A stretch of DNA of 64,000 nt. Source: Polyodon spathula (lineage: Eukaryota > Chordata > Actinopteri > Acipenseriformes > Polyodontidae). Location of the stretch: positions 78,654,118 through 78,718,117 of the forward strand of contig NC_054537.1 of the NCBI RefSeq assembly GCF_017654505.1, written 5' to 3'. Below the pieces are notes generated by a model. It saw nothing but the letters and a program-made list of their open reading frames with translations, was not told the DNA's origin and did not search any database. Position numbers and translations under genes: made by a program. Shown here one piece after another: positions 11,557 to 24,032 of the stretch; the stretch's first letter is position 1; every line of letters begins with the position of its first letter.

Positions 11557-12357
11557 CAGTGCTCTCCAGCAAAGAGAACACCCCTCGGAAAGCAAGCAAA
11601 GTCTTCTCTTAGCCAAAGTATTCTTTAAGATGACATGCATCAACATATTAAATTAAAAGAATAAGAGAAAAGCAATAGGCAAGTGTATGGTAATAAATTA
11701 TAATAATAAAGCAACAGACAAACGTTAATAAACTAACTGTCAAACTAAATTAATACAGCACCCCTACACATTAAAAAAATGCAGCAGCAGCTCTAAATTA
11801 ATTATGAATACCTGTACAAGAATAATATTCAAGACATGCACAACATTATTTAACAGAGCGGTGAAGCAACTCACCAGAACGGAAAACATCAAATTGCTCT
11901 GGGACCAGGATTTTTTCAGGAGCTCAAAGAATTTCCAACGTTTGTATCAAGAGAAACAGCAGTGTGTTTCGCCGTTTGTTTACATGCCATTTTGTAGCGA
12001 TGAGATGCACCCGTATAAATCACAATACAAAATGAGGCAATGGTATGACAGCAGTTCTGGAAAGATTTAATAAACCTATCTGTGCCTCAAGACACTCTTG
12101 CGATGACAAGTCACATTTTAAAAGATTGAATACACCATTTTAATTTAAGTTTGATGATGATGAGTTATCAGGTTACAAAACAGTACTGTATCAATTGTTT
12201 ACAAACCACTAGCGATGCCAAAAAGGTGTTCTTTTATGCAAAGTTCCTGTTCCTTTATGTGGATCATTTACAATGGGAAAAATCTGCTTCAAACGCAAGG
12301 GTGTTCTCTTAGGTGAACTGTTCTCTTAGGAGGTGTTTCTATATGCAGAGACTACTG
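11557..12357. mobile_element. Tigger/pogo-like MITE, about 800 bp
   Basis: The right terminus, reversed, reads CAGTAGTCTCTGCATATAG and is followed by repeated CCTAAGAGAACA-type motifs. The left terminus, CAGTGCTCTCCAGCAAAGAG, carries diverged versions of the same motifs. TA follows the right end at 12358-12359. A third copy of the terminus lies at 26236. No transposase is recognised; the 88-codon open frame at 11804-12070 has no known domain. Confidence 0.5.
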
Positions 12358-14002
12358 TATAGGAGTAATGCTTTTTTTTGGTTGCATACATGTTTACTGC
12401 ACAATTTGTCTGATCCCCTCAGAACCAAATGCCCAATTTGAAAGAGAGCCTTGTACACATTGAATAAATGCAGCTGTTTGGCAATCATGATTCATGGTCT
12501 TTTATAGTATATGGAAGCAAGGCAGGTTTGTCTTCATAAACAACACAACTAGACTTGTGTAACTAATCTATAAATATCATCCGTTTAAACAGAGCCGATA
12601 ACAATCCCTACTCAAGCCAAAGTAGGATAACTATTGTTTCAGCTTTGATTTGCTTTTTCCCCACAACGTATTGTTCGACTCCAGAACCATAGTATCGTAA
12701 ATAGGCCTAAACAGCAGGGGTGTACTGTATCTGAAAATAGAATTCACTCCAGTAGTTTCCTGATTAACATAGAGCAAGGGTCCAAAAACCTTGGACACCT
12801 ACTAATGACTGTGCTATGTAAGATACACTAAAATAAATGTATAAGAACTCCAGTGTAGCTAGGGTAAATGTACAACACTTGCTTCAAGTTTTTTTGTTTT
12901 TTTTTTCCCAGTTACAATTACGTACTAAAATTAAACTGAACTGCCTAACCCCAATAGAGAAGGAAAAAACCTGACTATTGTGTATGCTTCCCGGGACCAC
13001 TGTGATATAAAAAGCCCCAGCAGTCCAGGCGTATCTTTAGGTCAGTGGCTTATTGTGAAAGGTGGAGGTAGCTTACACTGACTGAAAATGAGCAATCCGC
13101 AGGGGACAGGCAGAGGCAATGCAAATTAAAACTGCATGCTGAGGAGTTCTAGTGGAGGAGGTTGTTTTAAATTATATTATCTTGTTTGGTCCAATATTTT
13201 ATTTAACCACTCTATTACTTGTAACAATCTAATGAACTGTAAAATAAAATCTATTTACAGGTAATTTTTACTGCTCTATATGAAAGTTTTAATGCGGCTA
13301 ATGCCTCCATGACAGATAGATTTTAGCCCAGATATAGAGCGCCTATCAGTGGTTAAAGCCTGGTTTCCAAACAAACTAATTATCTCTGACTTTAAGGTGC
13401 TCACTGCGTCACCCTTTAGTAAATACAGTGTGAATAAAGCTCATCTCATTATTCAGAGCAGGGTGCCTCATTTAAATGCATTATCATTCATTAACATACA
13501 CATCATATATTCATTCTGATTACCATAGTGTGGCATAATAAAATTAGTGTGTGCCATAAAATGGCTACTATGTCACGCGATAATGAATGCAAATGCAATT
13601 GCAATAGTAAATAAACAAATCATGAACGTGCACACAAAGTCCAATTATAATGTTTATAACTTTACCAATAGTCCCCCAAGTAATGTTTATGTTGAGCAAC
13701 ATGACAGCGCTGACAAAAATGATTTTGTATTCAGCAGATTCTTATTTTAAGACTTTCACAATAATAGAAAAAAAGTGTAAAAAAGCTATAGCTTTAATGG
13801 AAAAGGGGTAAAAAAAAAAAAAAAAAAAAAAAAAAGAAACAGCTCTTGTAGCCCTGGATTACCCAGCATCCCTGTCCTTCTGATCACAATCCTCATTACA
13901 AACTGGATGAATAGATAATCAGTGGGGGAGAGAGTAGGATCAAAAGATCACTCAAAGGAACACTACTGGTAACCGGACCGAAAGAAATACAGCAGTTATA
14001 TG
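12358..14002. other. Intronic DNA, no gene seen
   Basis: Holds a TATA-like GATATAAAAAGCC near 13005 with no supported gene behind it, and a poly-A run at about 13811-13835. Nothing else recognised. Confidence 0.5.
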
Positions 14003-14010
14003 GGCTAGAC

Positions 14011-15039
14011 CAATGGTACTCAACTCTGGCCCTTGAGATCTAATCCAGTTTAGGTTTTTACTCCAAGCAGGTTCTAATGTAGTTAATTTCAGCTGTTAAC
14101 CACCCAGCTGCCCATTTATTTTGGCAATTTCCATATTAAAAATGCTCTTTTTTTGGTGCAGATTTTTTCATTCTTAGCCTTCAAATAAGCAATTGGACAA
14201 TTTTCAAAACATTTTATGCTATATATTTTTTAAATACACACTTTTTTTTCTATAATGATTATGATAAAGTAAAATACAGTATTCCAATAGAACTTAAATA
14301 ACAACGTGTTCAGAATTGTAGCACTATAATATAGATCACAACATAATATATATTTTTTTACAATGGCAGCATTATAATATAACACAACACTTTTTAGAAT
14401 TTTTTTTGTGATAGATTTCAAAGCAGACGCACTTCAAATTAACGTCATCAATGCTAACGTCTTTATCTAGCACATATAAATCAGAAAACTTGTGTCGCAA
14501 ATTTTCAATCATGTCATATACAGTTTCAGACACAGGTGTATAGTACTGTTATATTAATTATTATCTGTGAAGTGTAGGTACAATAAATAAATAGGTCGTT
14601 TGACCAGTACCAAACCTGACAAAGATTCCTTACAACCCGTAATACCACCAAATATATAAATAAATCGCCTCGTTTTATTCTCTGTAGATACACAGGCATC
14701 AATTTTTCACTCTCAGCTGTGTGTATACAGATGACCCGGTCTGTCGAACACATTTCTTAGAGACTGCTGCCATCTGCAAGTAAAAAAAAAAAACTGCGTA
14801 CACTTTTACAATACAGTTTTCTTATTTTTTTCATTGAAGCATGTTAAAAAGACGTGTTAAACTTTGCAGATGCATTTATAAGCACCTGCACGCTATTCTC
14901 ACACGAGTGATAAATTTGGATTGCATGCGCTCCATGTGGAAATCGCGGGATAAGCAGCTGGGTGGTTAAGAGGCAATTAACTCATTTAGGACCTTGTTAG
15001 AATAAAGACCAGGACAGGAATAGATCTTGAGGGCCACTG
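14011..15039. mobile_element. Non-autonomous hAT element with perfect 8-bp TSD
   Basis: GGCTAGAC occurs directly on both sides (14003-14010 and 15040-15047), an exact 8-bp target duplication. The ends are long inverted repeats of about 130 bp: the left begins CAATGGTACTCAACTCTGG and the right, reversed, begins CAGTGGCCCTCAAGATC. Both arms contain TTAACCACCCAGCTGC. The interior has no recognisable transposase, so it depended on another hAT element. The termini match the hAT-type CAGTGGTNCTCAA form. Confidence 0.85.
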
Positions 15040-15047
15040 GGCTAGAC

Positions 15048-15958
15048 ATTGTAATTTCTCACAGATGTTTTCAGCTTTAAAAACAAATATTACCTCTCAG
15101 TTTACTAAATATGTCCACATAGTGTGCACTATGCACACAGTTTCATCAGAAGGATGACTTTCCAGTGTTAGTTGCATTGCAGTTTTAGCTGCAGGGACAC
15201 ATTTGTGTTTTTATAGAAGGCAAACAGTTGCAATTTGATCCAATAACCTAACCTTAAAGTAGTATTTATATGAATGGTGAAAAAGGCAATGTTGATTTGT
15301 TTAAATTATGAATCCCCATGTTGTTTATTTGAATGCTCTATGTGACCAATTGGGTAATGAAATTAGTACATCAAACCATCAATCAACATTAGTTGCAGTC
15401 TATAGGATTATAGAAGGATGATCTAGTCTGTCACTCAAATTTGGCATTTTAATTTAAAGTAAAATGCCACATTAGTGTCACTGTTGCTATTTTGATTTAG
15501 ATGTATCTGAATTTGTCTAAAAAGAGACAAAGGTAGTCAACCCATAATTCATCAGAAATAGGCAGTCTTTGCTTGGGAGTTGGAGACCAGTGTTTGAAGA
15601 GCATGGGTTGTTCTGGTAAGGATTGAGCCCCGCATACACAGTGGAGAGGGGAGGCTCCAATCATGCCTGCTGGAATTGTGTGACTGTGGCCAATATTATT
15701 GTCCCTCATCTTTTTTGAGCATAAATCAGTGGATGTGTGAGGCACAACCCAGGGTTCATGAATACAGTTATGTTAAAGAAGGTACTGTGATAATAGACAC
15801 AGTAGTGACTGTAAGTAATTCATTTGTTCTAATCACTACATAGTGTACAGCAAGGCTTTAGTGATCTGCAGAAGTGATTGTATATTTAATGTCACTATTT
15901 TATATAAAATTATATCTCCTGTTTTTATATTGCTACAATAACATTTATGTTAGTAACA
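15048..15958. other. Intronic DNA, no gene seen
   Basis: No domain, exon or repeat boundary recognised. Confidence 0.6.
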
Positions 15959-15960
15959 TA

Positions 15961-17466
15961 CAGTGCCTATAGGAAGTATTCACCCCCTTGGACGTTTTCA
16001 CAGTTTGTTGTGTTATAACCTGAAATCTTGATGCATTTAAATGGGATTTTTTTTTCCTTTGATTTACACAACCTACTCAACACTTTCAATGTGTGAAAAA
16101 ATGGGGGCCGGTGAAAAAACAAATCAATTAAAAATAAAAACCTGAGAAGTCTTCATTAGATAAGTCTTCACCCCCTTTGCTATGACACTCCTAAATAAGC
16201 TCAGGTGCAACCAGTTGCCTTCAGAATTCACACAATAAGTTAAATGGAGTCAACCTGTGTGCAATAAAAGTGGTTCACATGATTTCAGATTAAATACACC
16301 TGTCTCTGTAAGGTCGCACAGTTGGGTAGTGCATTCAAAGCAAACATACTACCATGAAGACAAATGAACTTTCAAAACAACACCGGGATAAAGTTGTAGA
16401 AAGGCATAGATCAGGGGAGGGGTATGAAAAGATTTCAGTCAAGTCGATCATTAAGAAGTGGAAGGTATACGGCACCACCCCAAATCTATTTATAGCAGGC
16501 TGTCCTCCCAGACAGAGCAGCTGGGTAAAAAGGGCGAGTGGAGCCACCAAAAGGCCAATGACAACTCTGAAAGACCTACAGCGTTCCATGGCTGAGATGG
16601 GAGAAAATCTCAATGTGTTAACAGTGTCTGAGGTACTCCACAAATCTGGTCTGTATGGAAGAGTGGCAAGAAGGAAGCCATTTCTAAAAAAAAGCCCATG
16701 TAAAATCCTGCATTATGTCTGGCATACACCCAACACAGCACATCACCCAGGTAACAGCATCCCTACTGTGAAGCATAGTGATGGCAGAATCATGCTATGG
16801 GGATGTTTTTCATTGGCAGGGACTGGGAAGCTTGTCAGGGTAGAGGGCAAAATAGATGGAGCTAAATACAGGCAAATCCTTGAGAAAAACCTGCTTCAGT
16901 CTGTAAAAGACCTAAGACGGGGGGACGGAGATTCATCTTTCAGCAGGACAATGACCCCAAGCACACAGCCAAAAGCAACACTGGAGTGGCTTAAAAACAA
17001 GAAAGTGAATGTCCTAGAGTGACCCAGTCAAAGCCCGGAATTGAATCTGATTGAGAATCTGTGGCAAGACTTGAAGATTGCTGTCTAACAAAGATCCCCA
17101 TCCAACTTGACAGAGCTTGAACAATTTTGCCAAGAAGAATGGGCGAATATTGTGCGATGCAGATGTGCAAACCTGGTAGAGACTCGCCCAAAAAGACTCA
17201 CAGCTGTAATTGCTGCCAAACGTGGTTCTACTAAGTATTGGCTCAGGGGGGTGAATACTTATCTAACCAAGACATTTCAGTTTATTTTTTTTATTTTTCA
17301 TTAACTGTTGTTCCACAATAAAAATTCTCTTGCCTCTTCAAAGTATTGAGTTGGTTGTGTAAATCAAAAGAAAAAAAAATCCTATTTAAATGCATCAAAT
17401 TTTCAGGTTGCAACACAACAAACTGTGAAAACGTCCAAGGCGGGTGAATACTTACTATAGGCACTG
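15961..17466 (+). mobile_element. Tc1-like transposon, full-length but dead
   Basis: The element is bounded by TA (15959-15960 and 17467-17468) and has long inverted termini starting CAGTGCCTATAGGAAGTATT on the left and, reversed, CAGTGCCTATAGTAAGTATT on the right. Both repeats extend roughly 90 bp. It is about 1.5 kb, the usual Tc1 size, and contains a decayed transposase. A shorter piece of the same family's right end lies at 31503-31739, and a diverged relative at 34106-35603. Confidence 0.9.
16354..17248 (+). pseudogene. Tc1-like transposase pseudogene
   Basis: The main open part (16354-17022) shows an N-terminal DNA-binding region with internal loss, then LHKSGLYGRVARRKPFLKK and NTAHHPGNSIPTVKHSDGRI, then MLWGCFSLAGTGKLVRVEGK. 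A deletion between KKSPCKIL and the YVW segment removes the part with the first catalytic Asp. The second catalytic region (encoded near 16948) is read out of frame. A TGA at 17020 stops the ORF before the segment with the final Glu (IENLWQDLK, near 17050). The C-terminal tail continues to TKY at 17238. Family transposases are about 340 residues and cut and paste DNA at TA sites through a DD34E centre; this copy cannot be active. Confidence 0.88.
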
Positions 17467-17468
17467 TA

Positions 17469-19369
17469 CATCCCCTGCCACAGCTGGAAATTCAAAATAA
17501 TTTTTCAGTAGAATTAAAAAGTTGATGAACATGACATAGGTCAACAGTGTACAGAATAGTATGGAATAAAATTGAGAAATTAAATGTGTAATCAAAATTT
17601 AATACGTCATTCTCTAGGAGCGTGCAAGTATAAGTGTGACAAACAGGATGGATGGACGGTTGTGTGGAAACAACTACAAGTATGTGCCATACTGCAAAGG
17701 AAACCCCCTGTTTTCCCTGCTGAGAGGAAGTATGTTCTTGGCAGAATGTACATTTTTGATAACAAAAAAGCTTTTATAAATCACATGCCTGGATGACTGA
17801 TACAAAGAGTTTGATTTGGGCTCTAATAGATTTTTCAATTACAGACGAGATGCTCAAGTCAGATTGAGCTATTTTGAGTTTATTATTAGCACCAGGGGCA
17901 AGCCCATCATTACTGTATTCATAGGATGAAAGTATTCAAAATGCTTCACTATGTCTTATTTCTGGTGCAAAATTAATTTATTGAGGGTTTTTTCTGGAGA
18001 CATAACAGATTTCTACATATTAAGCCTGTTGTCGGACTTATGCTTATAGACGTTAACTTGGATGTTGGCTGGCAGGAGTAACTGGAGATTAAAAAGAAAA
18101 GATTTTCACTGGCATTGCCTCATTTTGAATACAGCAACCTGAACAATGTGTTCTCCAGTTCTACCAAAAAGACAAGCAGTAATAATGCTACTGTTTTTTT
18201 TTTTTGATAGTATGGGATTATTGGGGTACTGATATATAAATTTGTGAACAGTACACTAATGTTATTTTTTAGATTCAGTTTGGGTTAGCTGGAAGTGATC
18301 AGAAGTAAACAGTGACAATGTTTTCTGCCCTTGTATTGAGCTCCCCGGTTGTCATAGCAACAGAAACAGATATCTCTTATTGCACAGTGTAAGTGAGTAG
18401 AGTGCTGTGTAATACTGATAGTGAAATGCATAACATTATAATCTCCTAACTTACTAACAAAATGCAAAAGTACACAACATGCCAAAATACACCGAAGACT
18501 CAAGTCAATCCTATTTTGAGGTTTTGAGAAGACGGGGTGGAAAAACATCCTTTATCCTGTGCTTGTTGAAACCATTTTCTACAGCTGCTTCTTGAAAAGT
18601 AATCATTTTCTCATTTTTGTGTAGGTCTTCAAAGAAGAATTATACTTGCCAATATCTTAAATGATTACAGATCCATAGGTTATATTGAACAGATTACTTA
18701 TATCATGCTTTACCAAACATTTTATTACATTAAACATGCTACTTTAATAATTAACTGAATTAAGATGCTATACCGTTTATTTTTTACCACACTACACTAA
18801 AAACGGTCACAAAAATATGATCAAATATGACCAGCAGATAATGAAAAAAATTATAATTCAGCTCTCAGCATATCAGAAAACTCAGTACGATCCTTTATTT
18901 GTAAATATAATACGGTAAAAAAATATCTAATGAAATGTGACTTTCGATCAAATCAAAGAATATTTATATGCAATATACTGAAATAAACTCAGACATTAGG
19001 TGCCATTAATGATGTGTTGATTTGACTGTTCAGTTTTTACTTACTTACCCTCAAAACATTGTTGTTTCCTTTACACAATTCAATAACTTTAAACCTGAGC
19101 ATTTCTGCTTACTTCAGTGGTCCCACTTACATTAGCTAGCTTGTTGTATTGTTTCACCAGATGTTATCAACTTATGTACGAGCCTGAGACATCTCCATTC
19201 ACCCATTTAACAAGTTTTCTTGAATTATCTTGCATTAGGGTATATTAAACCTGAACTGTAGCTTATTTTGTGGACTTTTAGACATTTATTTATTTTTCAA
19301 GAGTATATGTGTATTGCCTTGCTTTTGTTTTTGTTATCTTTTTTGTACTAGTTTTAAACTTAAAAACAA
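17469..19369. other. Intronic DNA, no gene seen
   Basis: AT-rich, with a short T run near 18195. No exon, domain or bounded repeat recognised. Confidence 0.6.
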
Positions 19370-19545
19370 AACATAACATGACCTGGTGCAAGAATACAGT
19401 CAGATTTACATTGATTGTAGGTAGAAGAGACTTTAAAATCATGCCAGATTCTAGAATAGACAAGTTCCAGATTGTCAAGAGTATCAATAGGGACCCAAGG
19501 ATCATGTAGAAAAATACAAAATACTGGATTAGACCGGTTTTTCTA
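19370..19545. repeat. Diverged interspersed repeat, copy 1
   Basis: Shares an ordered series of motifs with 28990-29205: ATGCC(A/G)GATTCTA(G/T)AATAGACA, then a GGGACCCAA/AGGACCCAA block, then GGATTAGAC(C/A)GG/AGG. Identity is modest, so the insertions are old. The family is not recognised. Confidence 0.5.
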
Positions 19546-19752
19546 TAGTTTGCAAATCCCTCCAGTTTGCCAGCGAATAATAGCAGATGTTAATGGTCTT
19601 TACGATTTATTCAAGTCTCTAAAGTTCTTTTCTCTATTAAAAAAATGATGATGAATATCTTCTGAAAAGGTTGTTGGAATCCCAGAAAGCTGCTTGATTT
19701 CAATAATTCGACTCTGAAGTGATTTATTTTAAGTATATCATGATTAATGTGC

Positions 19753-20009
19753 TGTAACAGATGGCTTGGTGGTGACATCACAGACCAAGAAATACACACA
19801 GGTAAAAGCACTGCGGGTTGAGTCGCCAATGTGCTCTTTTTTTATTCCACAAAATAAAATATTTAAACGGAAACAAAAAGAAAAGTGTGTAGGTTTAAAA
19901 CCAGCATGCACAGCAATTGCCTTTTAGTTTTTCTTTCTCTCTGTTAGTGATCTTTCCTCCTAACCACTCTCAACCTCTGTCAGCAATAGCTGCTGTGTAC
20001 CCTGTCACA
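19753..20009. repeat. Short LTR-like block
   Basis: Starts TGTAACAG and ends CTGTCACA, nearly perfect terminal inversions over 257 bp, next to a gag-like zinc knuckle on the minus strand. AATAAA-like signals occur on both strands (AATAAAAAAAG on the minus strand). I read it as the LTR of a minus-strand retroelement relic, with moderate certainty. Confidence 0.4.
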
Positions 20010-20319
20010 TAGATGGTGACAAACAGGCATCCCTGGACGGTGTAGGCTTGGCATCCCTGGTTGGTGTGTGCTTGGCTTCCCCGGGCATGGCGGTACAAGG
20101 CAGGATATTAAGAGCTCTTGAGAGTTTGTAGGGGCACATGTAAGGGAGGTGCCCATACTCCGCACAGACAAAGCACCACAGAGCCCATCCTTCCCTTAAC
20201 CAGCACTGCTGTTCCTTTTGGTTAAGTGGCAGTGGCAATGTTGGCCACAGTATTGGGCTGTCCTCTTCTTGGATGAGGCAATGAGCCCACCGCATATGCC
20301 CAGAAATCAAAAGGTACAA
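20010..20319 (-). pseudogene. gag-like fragment with CCHC zinc knuckle
   Basis: The minus-strand frame encodes CFVCAEYGHLPYMC, a perfect C-x2-C-x4-H-x4-C zinc knuckle as in retroelement nucleocapsid domains. Upstream is a Pro/Leu-rich segment (SPILWPTLPLPL). Downstream are short Thr-Pro-rich imperfect repeats (HTPTRDA, PTPSRDA). It ends at the LTR-like block. No protease, RT or integrase is seen, so most of the element is missing. A single knuckle also occurs in host proteins, but the flanking LTR-like block favours a retroelement. Confidence 0.5.
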
Positions 20320-22039
20320 ATCGCAAGTTTAAGGCACTTGAATTTGAATGCCATGGTTTTGTAATTCAGGATTTATTCCTTGTAACTGTGTCTATATTTC
20401 AATATTCAATATTCAGAAACTAAGTAATAATAAAAAAAAGATTAGTCATATGAGATATAAAATAATAAATGAAGATGACAAAATATTTTATAATTAGTTT
20501 TAGTAGTCATTGCATTCACAGCAAGAACAATGGAACAGCCACTGGCGATTATTAAATGTCAGTTTTTTAATTTTTTTATATTAAGACATTCAATATAAAA
20601 ATATAATAATTGACAGGAAAATGTATTAAATTCCAATGAAGGTTCTTAAAAATAAAATACCCCACCCCACCGTATGAACTATTACAAAAATAAGCAAGTT
20701 ATTAATAAGAAGTTAAAAAAATGTACATGTTTTCTGTTGATAATGGTAATGAACCAAAAAATTAACTAAAGAAATGTTCTTTTCAGCAAAAGACTATTTT
20801 TATACATTCAGCAAAATTCAATGGATAAGAGTTCAGTGTAAACTAAAAAAATATTCATATTAAAAAAAAAAAAAATGTTGTAATGTCTAGGGCAGTCTGA
20901 GAAGTGTATCATTCTAAGATTATTTTAAAGGATCAAGCACTCACCAGTCCCACCCCATCTTTTGAATTCCATTCAGCCATCCACCCTAAAATCTTCTGTA
21001 TCAACTAGCCAGTTTTATGTTCAGTTTTAAAGGAACTGAACAACTCCTGTCAACAATAAAGACACTGCAGACTTTTTTAAGGAGCAAATGTACATAGTCA
21101 GCCTGCTGAACATCATACACAAGATATATGGCAAGGATTCTTCATAAATGAAATGCAATTGCCTAAGGGCATTACACTACCACCTGTTTTCATTAAAGCT
21201 TGTAAAATTATGTGTTTTTTCACTTTTCCAACCTAATCTATTACACGATTATCCCTTTATTACATAGTGGATGTCTAAAATATACTTGTCACCAGTCCCA
21301 AGCTGCTACGTAGGCATTATATTGACCTTGACAGAATTAAATCTAGCACAAACCAGTAATTTCATTTTACATTCCCACTGGTAAACTGGCAGTATCCTCC
21401 AAAGATACTCATACTATATGGAGCACAACACCAGGGAAATGAAAACAAATGATTGTGAATTTTGACTGGAAGCAACATACTGTACAATGCTCAAAGGACA
21501 AAAAAATAAGGTGATTGTCTACCAAAGGAATTAATAAAAGAATAGACAAACAAGTGTACTGTGTTGACAATTCTAAGTAGATCGTAAAACTTTTGCAATA
21601 GGTCATTATTTATTAACATTTTGTGTTGTGTTTTGTAATTATTTTAACCATAACAAAACTTTCAACACCTAATAATTATATTTTCTGGGTTATAGAAACA
21701 CAAGTTTGATAACCTTAACCCCCAACCTAATAAATCTGCTATATTGTGTTCATAGAAGAGACTAGCCATTTTGAAATGTTGGCTGCACAACTGTTTTATT
21801 TGATATAATTGGTCAATACTGATTGAGTTCAATAAAATCTATAACCAGTTTGCAAATTTATTTTCATTAAGTTCCTGTTGGATAGTCAACAGGGATCTCA
21901 CAAACAGTGTTTATACAATCATGTGGATTGCTGGATCAGAATGAAAAAGAACAACAATGCTACAGTACATCTCTGCAGTTTGGCAATGTTGTAACTTGGT
22001 GTACAGTGACATGAGGAACATTGTTCACAAAATAATATA
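20320..22039. other. Intronic DNA, no gene seen
   Basis: AT-rich sequence with short A runs. Nothing recognised. Confidence 0.6.
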
Positions 22040-22315
22040 TACAGTTGAAGTCAGAAGTTTACATACCCTAATGGAAATTTATAATTTCTACAAATGTCTT
22101 GAAAACAAGAATTTTAGGAAAAATCTTTTGTAGCAATAGTTTTGCTTTTGTGGATGAGGAAAAAAAGTTACAAGAAATAGATGTCTGCAATTGTTTATTT
22201 AAGCATTTTTTTTTGCAAAACTCCAAAAATGCCAATTCAAAAGTATGCCCTTTTATGCTATGATAGGATTGTCTACAAGGTGCTACAAATTTCAATATGG
22301 TAATGCAGAACCTAC

Positions 22316-22374
22316 TTCTAGAAAAGTCTAGAAAATGCTGGATTGTAGGTGAACATTCTTAGAGAGTATAAAAG
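22316..22374 (+). promoter_or_regulatory. HSE-like motif and TATA box of the Sleeping Beauty-like element
   Basis: TTCtaGAAaaGTCtaGAA (22316-22333) has four HSE units, one with a mismatch. A TATA box (TATAAAAG at 22367) follows 34 bp later, about 45 bp before the transposase frame. The arrangement resembles a heat-shock promoter; activity is not shown. Confidence 0.5.
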
Positions 22375-22415
22375 GGTTAGGCATAGGATGATTGCTGTCA
22401 TTACCAATAAGTCAA

Positions 22416-23165
22416 TATGGAAAAAGTAAAGAGCTATCTGAAGACCTTAGGCAGAAAATTATTTATTGCCATAAAGCTGGAGAAGGATACAAAAATATTT
22501 CCAAACAGGTGATTATCCCAATTTCAATTATTGTTTTTATTATCAAGAAGTACAAGACTCGTGGTACCGTCACAACCCTCCCTCGGTCTGGAAGAATAAA
22601 GGTTCTTTCACCAAGAACAAGTAGAATTGTGAGGAAGGTTAATAACAATCCGAGATTGACAGCCAAAGTGAATTTGCTGCAAGTGGTACTGGGGTTTCCA
22701 TTTTAACATGGGTCGAGTGTTGCATGCTGGTCTCAATGGTCAAGGATAAAGCCACTCTTAGGAAAACGTCACAAGGACAATTGCTAAAAGTTTGCAAAAC
22801 GGCATTTGAATGAAGCATATAAGTTCTGGTCAAAGGTTTTGTGGAGTAATGAAACAAAAATCAAGCTATTTGGTCACGCTTGTAGTCGTCACGTTTGGAG
22901 AAAGTTGTGAGGCGTACAAAGAAAAGAACACAGTACCTACTATCAAGCATGGAGGTGGTAATATCTTTCTATGAGTCTGTTTTTCCTCTAATGGCACAAG
23001 AAATTTAGTTCCAATACATGGGAAAATTGATTCCATAGCATACCAAAGATACTGGCCAATCATCTGAAGCCCTCTGCTACAAAACTTGGTTTGAAGCACA
23101 GCTGGACGTTCCAACATGACAACGATCCAGCCCTCAGAATTTGAATGAACTAGAACAAATTTCCA
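22416..23165 (+). pseudogene. Sleeping Beauty-like transposase pseudogene
   Basis: The frame resembles the family N-terminus: GKSKELSEDLRQKII, a helix-turn-helix region and SGRIKVLSPRTSRIVRKV, to a stop near 22705. The expected ATG is lost: one G appears deleted, so the conserved frame reads Tyr where Met is expected. Beyond 22705 the frame is broken many times, although LWSNETKIKLFGH-like, TIKHGGG-like and HDNDP-like blocks can still be followed to about 23130. The part with the last Glu and the C-terminus is mostly gone. It is not functional. Confidence 0.82.
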
Positions 23166-23953
23166 TTGAAGGAAGGTCAAAAATCACTAAAGAATCTGGC
23201 CAAATGCTCAATGACAAATACAGTATCCTAATTGATTAATGCTAATTATTATTGCTAAAAGTGCCTCAACTAGATATTAATGTCATGTTCCTTGTCAGGG
23301 TATGAATACTTTTGAAATAGCATTTTTGAAGTTTTGCAAAATAATTGCTGAAATAAATAGTTGTATCTATTTCTTGTAACTTTTTCCTCATCCACAAAAG
23401 CAACACTTTTGCTACAAAAGATTTTGTTCAAAAAATAATTGTTTGAGAAATTTGTGAAATCATAAATTTCCACTGGGGTATGTAAACTACAACTGTATGT
23501 TATGAATTCAATATAATATACAAGTAATCTGTAAAATAAGTCTTATTATACAGCCACCACTGCCAGATACTGAAATATATTAGGAAATGTACATGAAGAC
23601 ACAGGGGCATAGAAACTAATCAAAGCAAAAAAAAAAAAAAAAAAATGTAAATCATGAGCAATGATGTCATTAGGACTGTGACTTGTATACAAGCTCATTA
23701 GAATGTATTTTGCCAGAGGTGGTTTGCACCCAATAAGCTATACTTCTTGAAAACCAAAATCTTCATACTAAATAACTTTGTGAAATATTAATACTGCCAG
23801 AAGTTATTTGATTTAATATTTGATCTTTTCTATTTTAAATAACGTATATTTCCAGTGTTAGTTATCGTGTCAAGAAATAAAGTAAACAGCAAAATAGCAA
23901 CGGGTTTCATCTTGCATAGTTATGGTGTTATTAATTAATAACAATATATATTA

Positions 23954-23959
<6 letters not shown>

Positions 23960-24029
<70 letters not shown>
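23960..24029. repeat. (TA)n microsatellite
   Basis: Pure TA run of about 35 units. Confidence 0.95.

Positions 24030-24032
<3 letters not shown>

Larger units (their letters stand above)
22042..23495 (+). mobile_element. Sleeping Beauty-like Tc1 transposon, full-length but dead
   Basis: The element is flanked by TA (22040-22041 and 23496-23497). The left end starts CAGTTGAAGTCAGAAGTTTA and the right, reversed, CAGTTGTAGTTTACATACCC. These ends resemble the Sleeping Beauty/salmonid Tc1 subgroup. It is 1454 bp long. An inner inverted block (TAACTTTTT near 22167 with its partner near 23378, next to TCATCCACAAAAGC) extends the repeats to more than 100 bp. A HSE-like motif and TATA box precede the transposase frame. 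Confidence 0.88.

Noticed and set aside
12995..13090. GATATAAAAAGCC TATA-like sequence as a promoter
   Set aside because: No supported gene, LTR boundary or initiation context follows.
16335..16643. 102-codon minus-strand frame
   Set aside because: Antisense shadow of the Tc1 transposase pseudogene.
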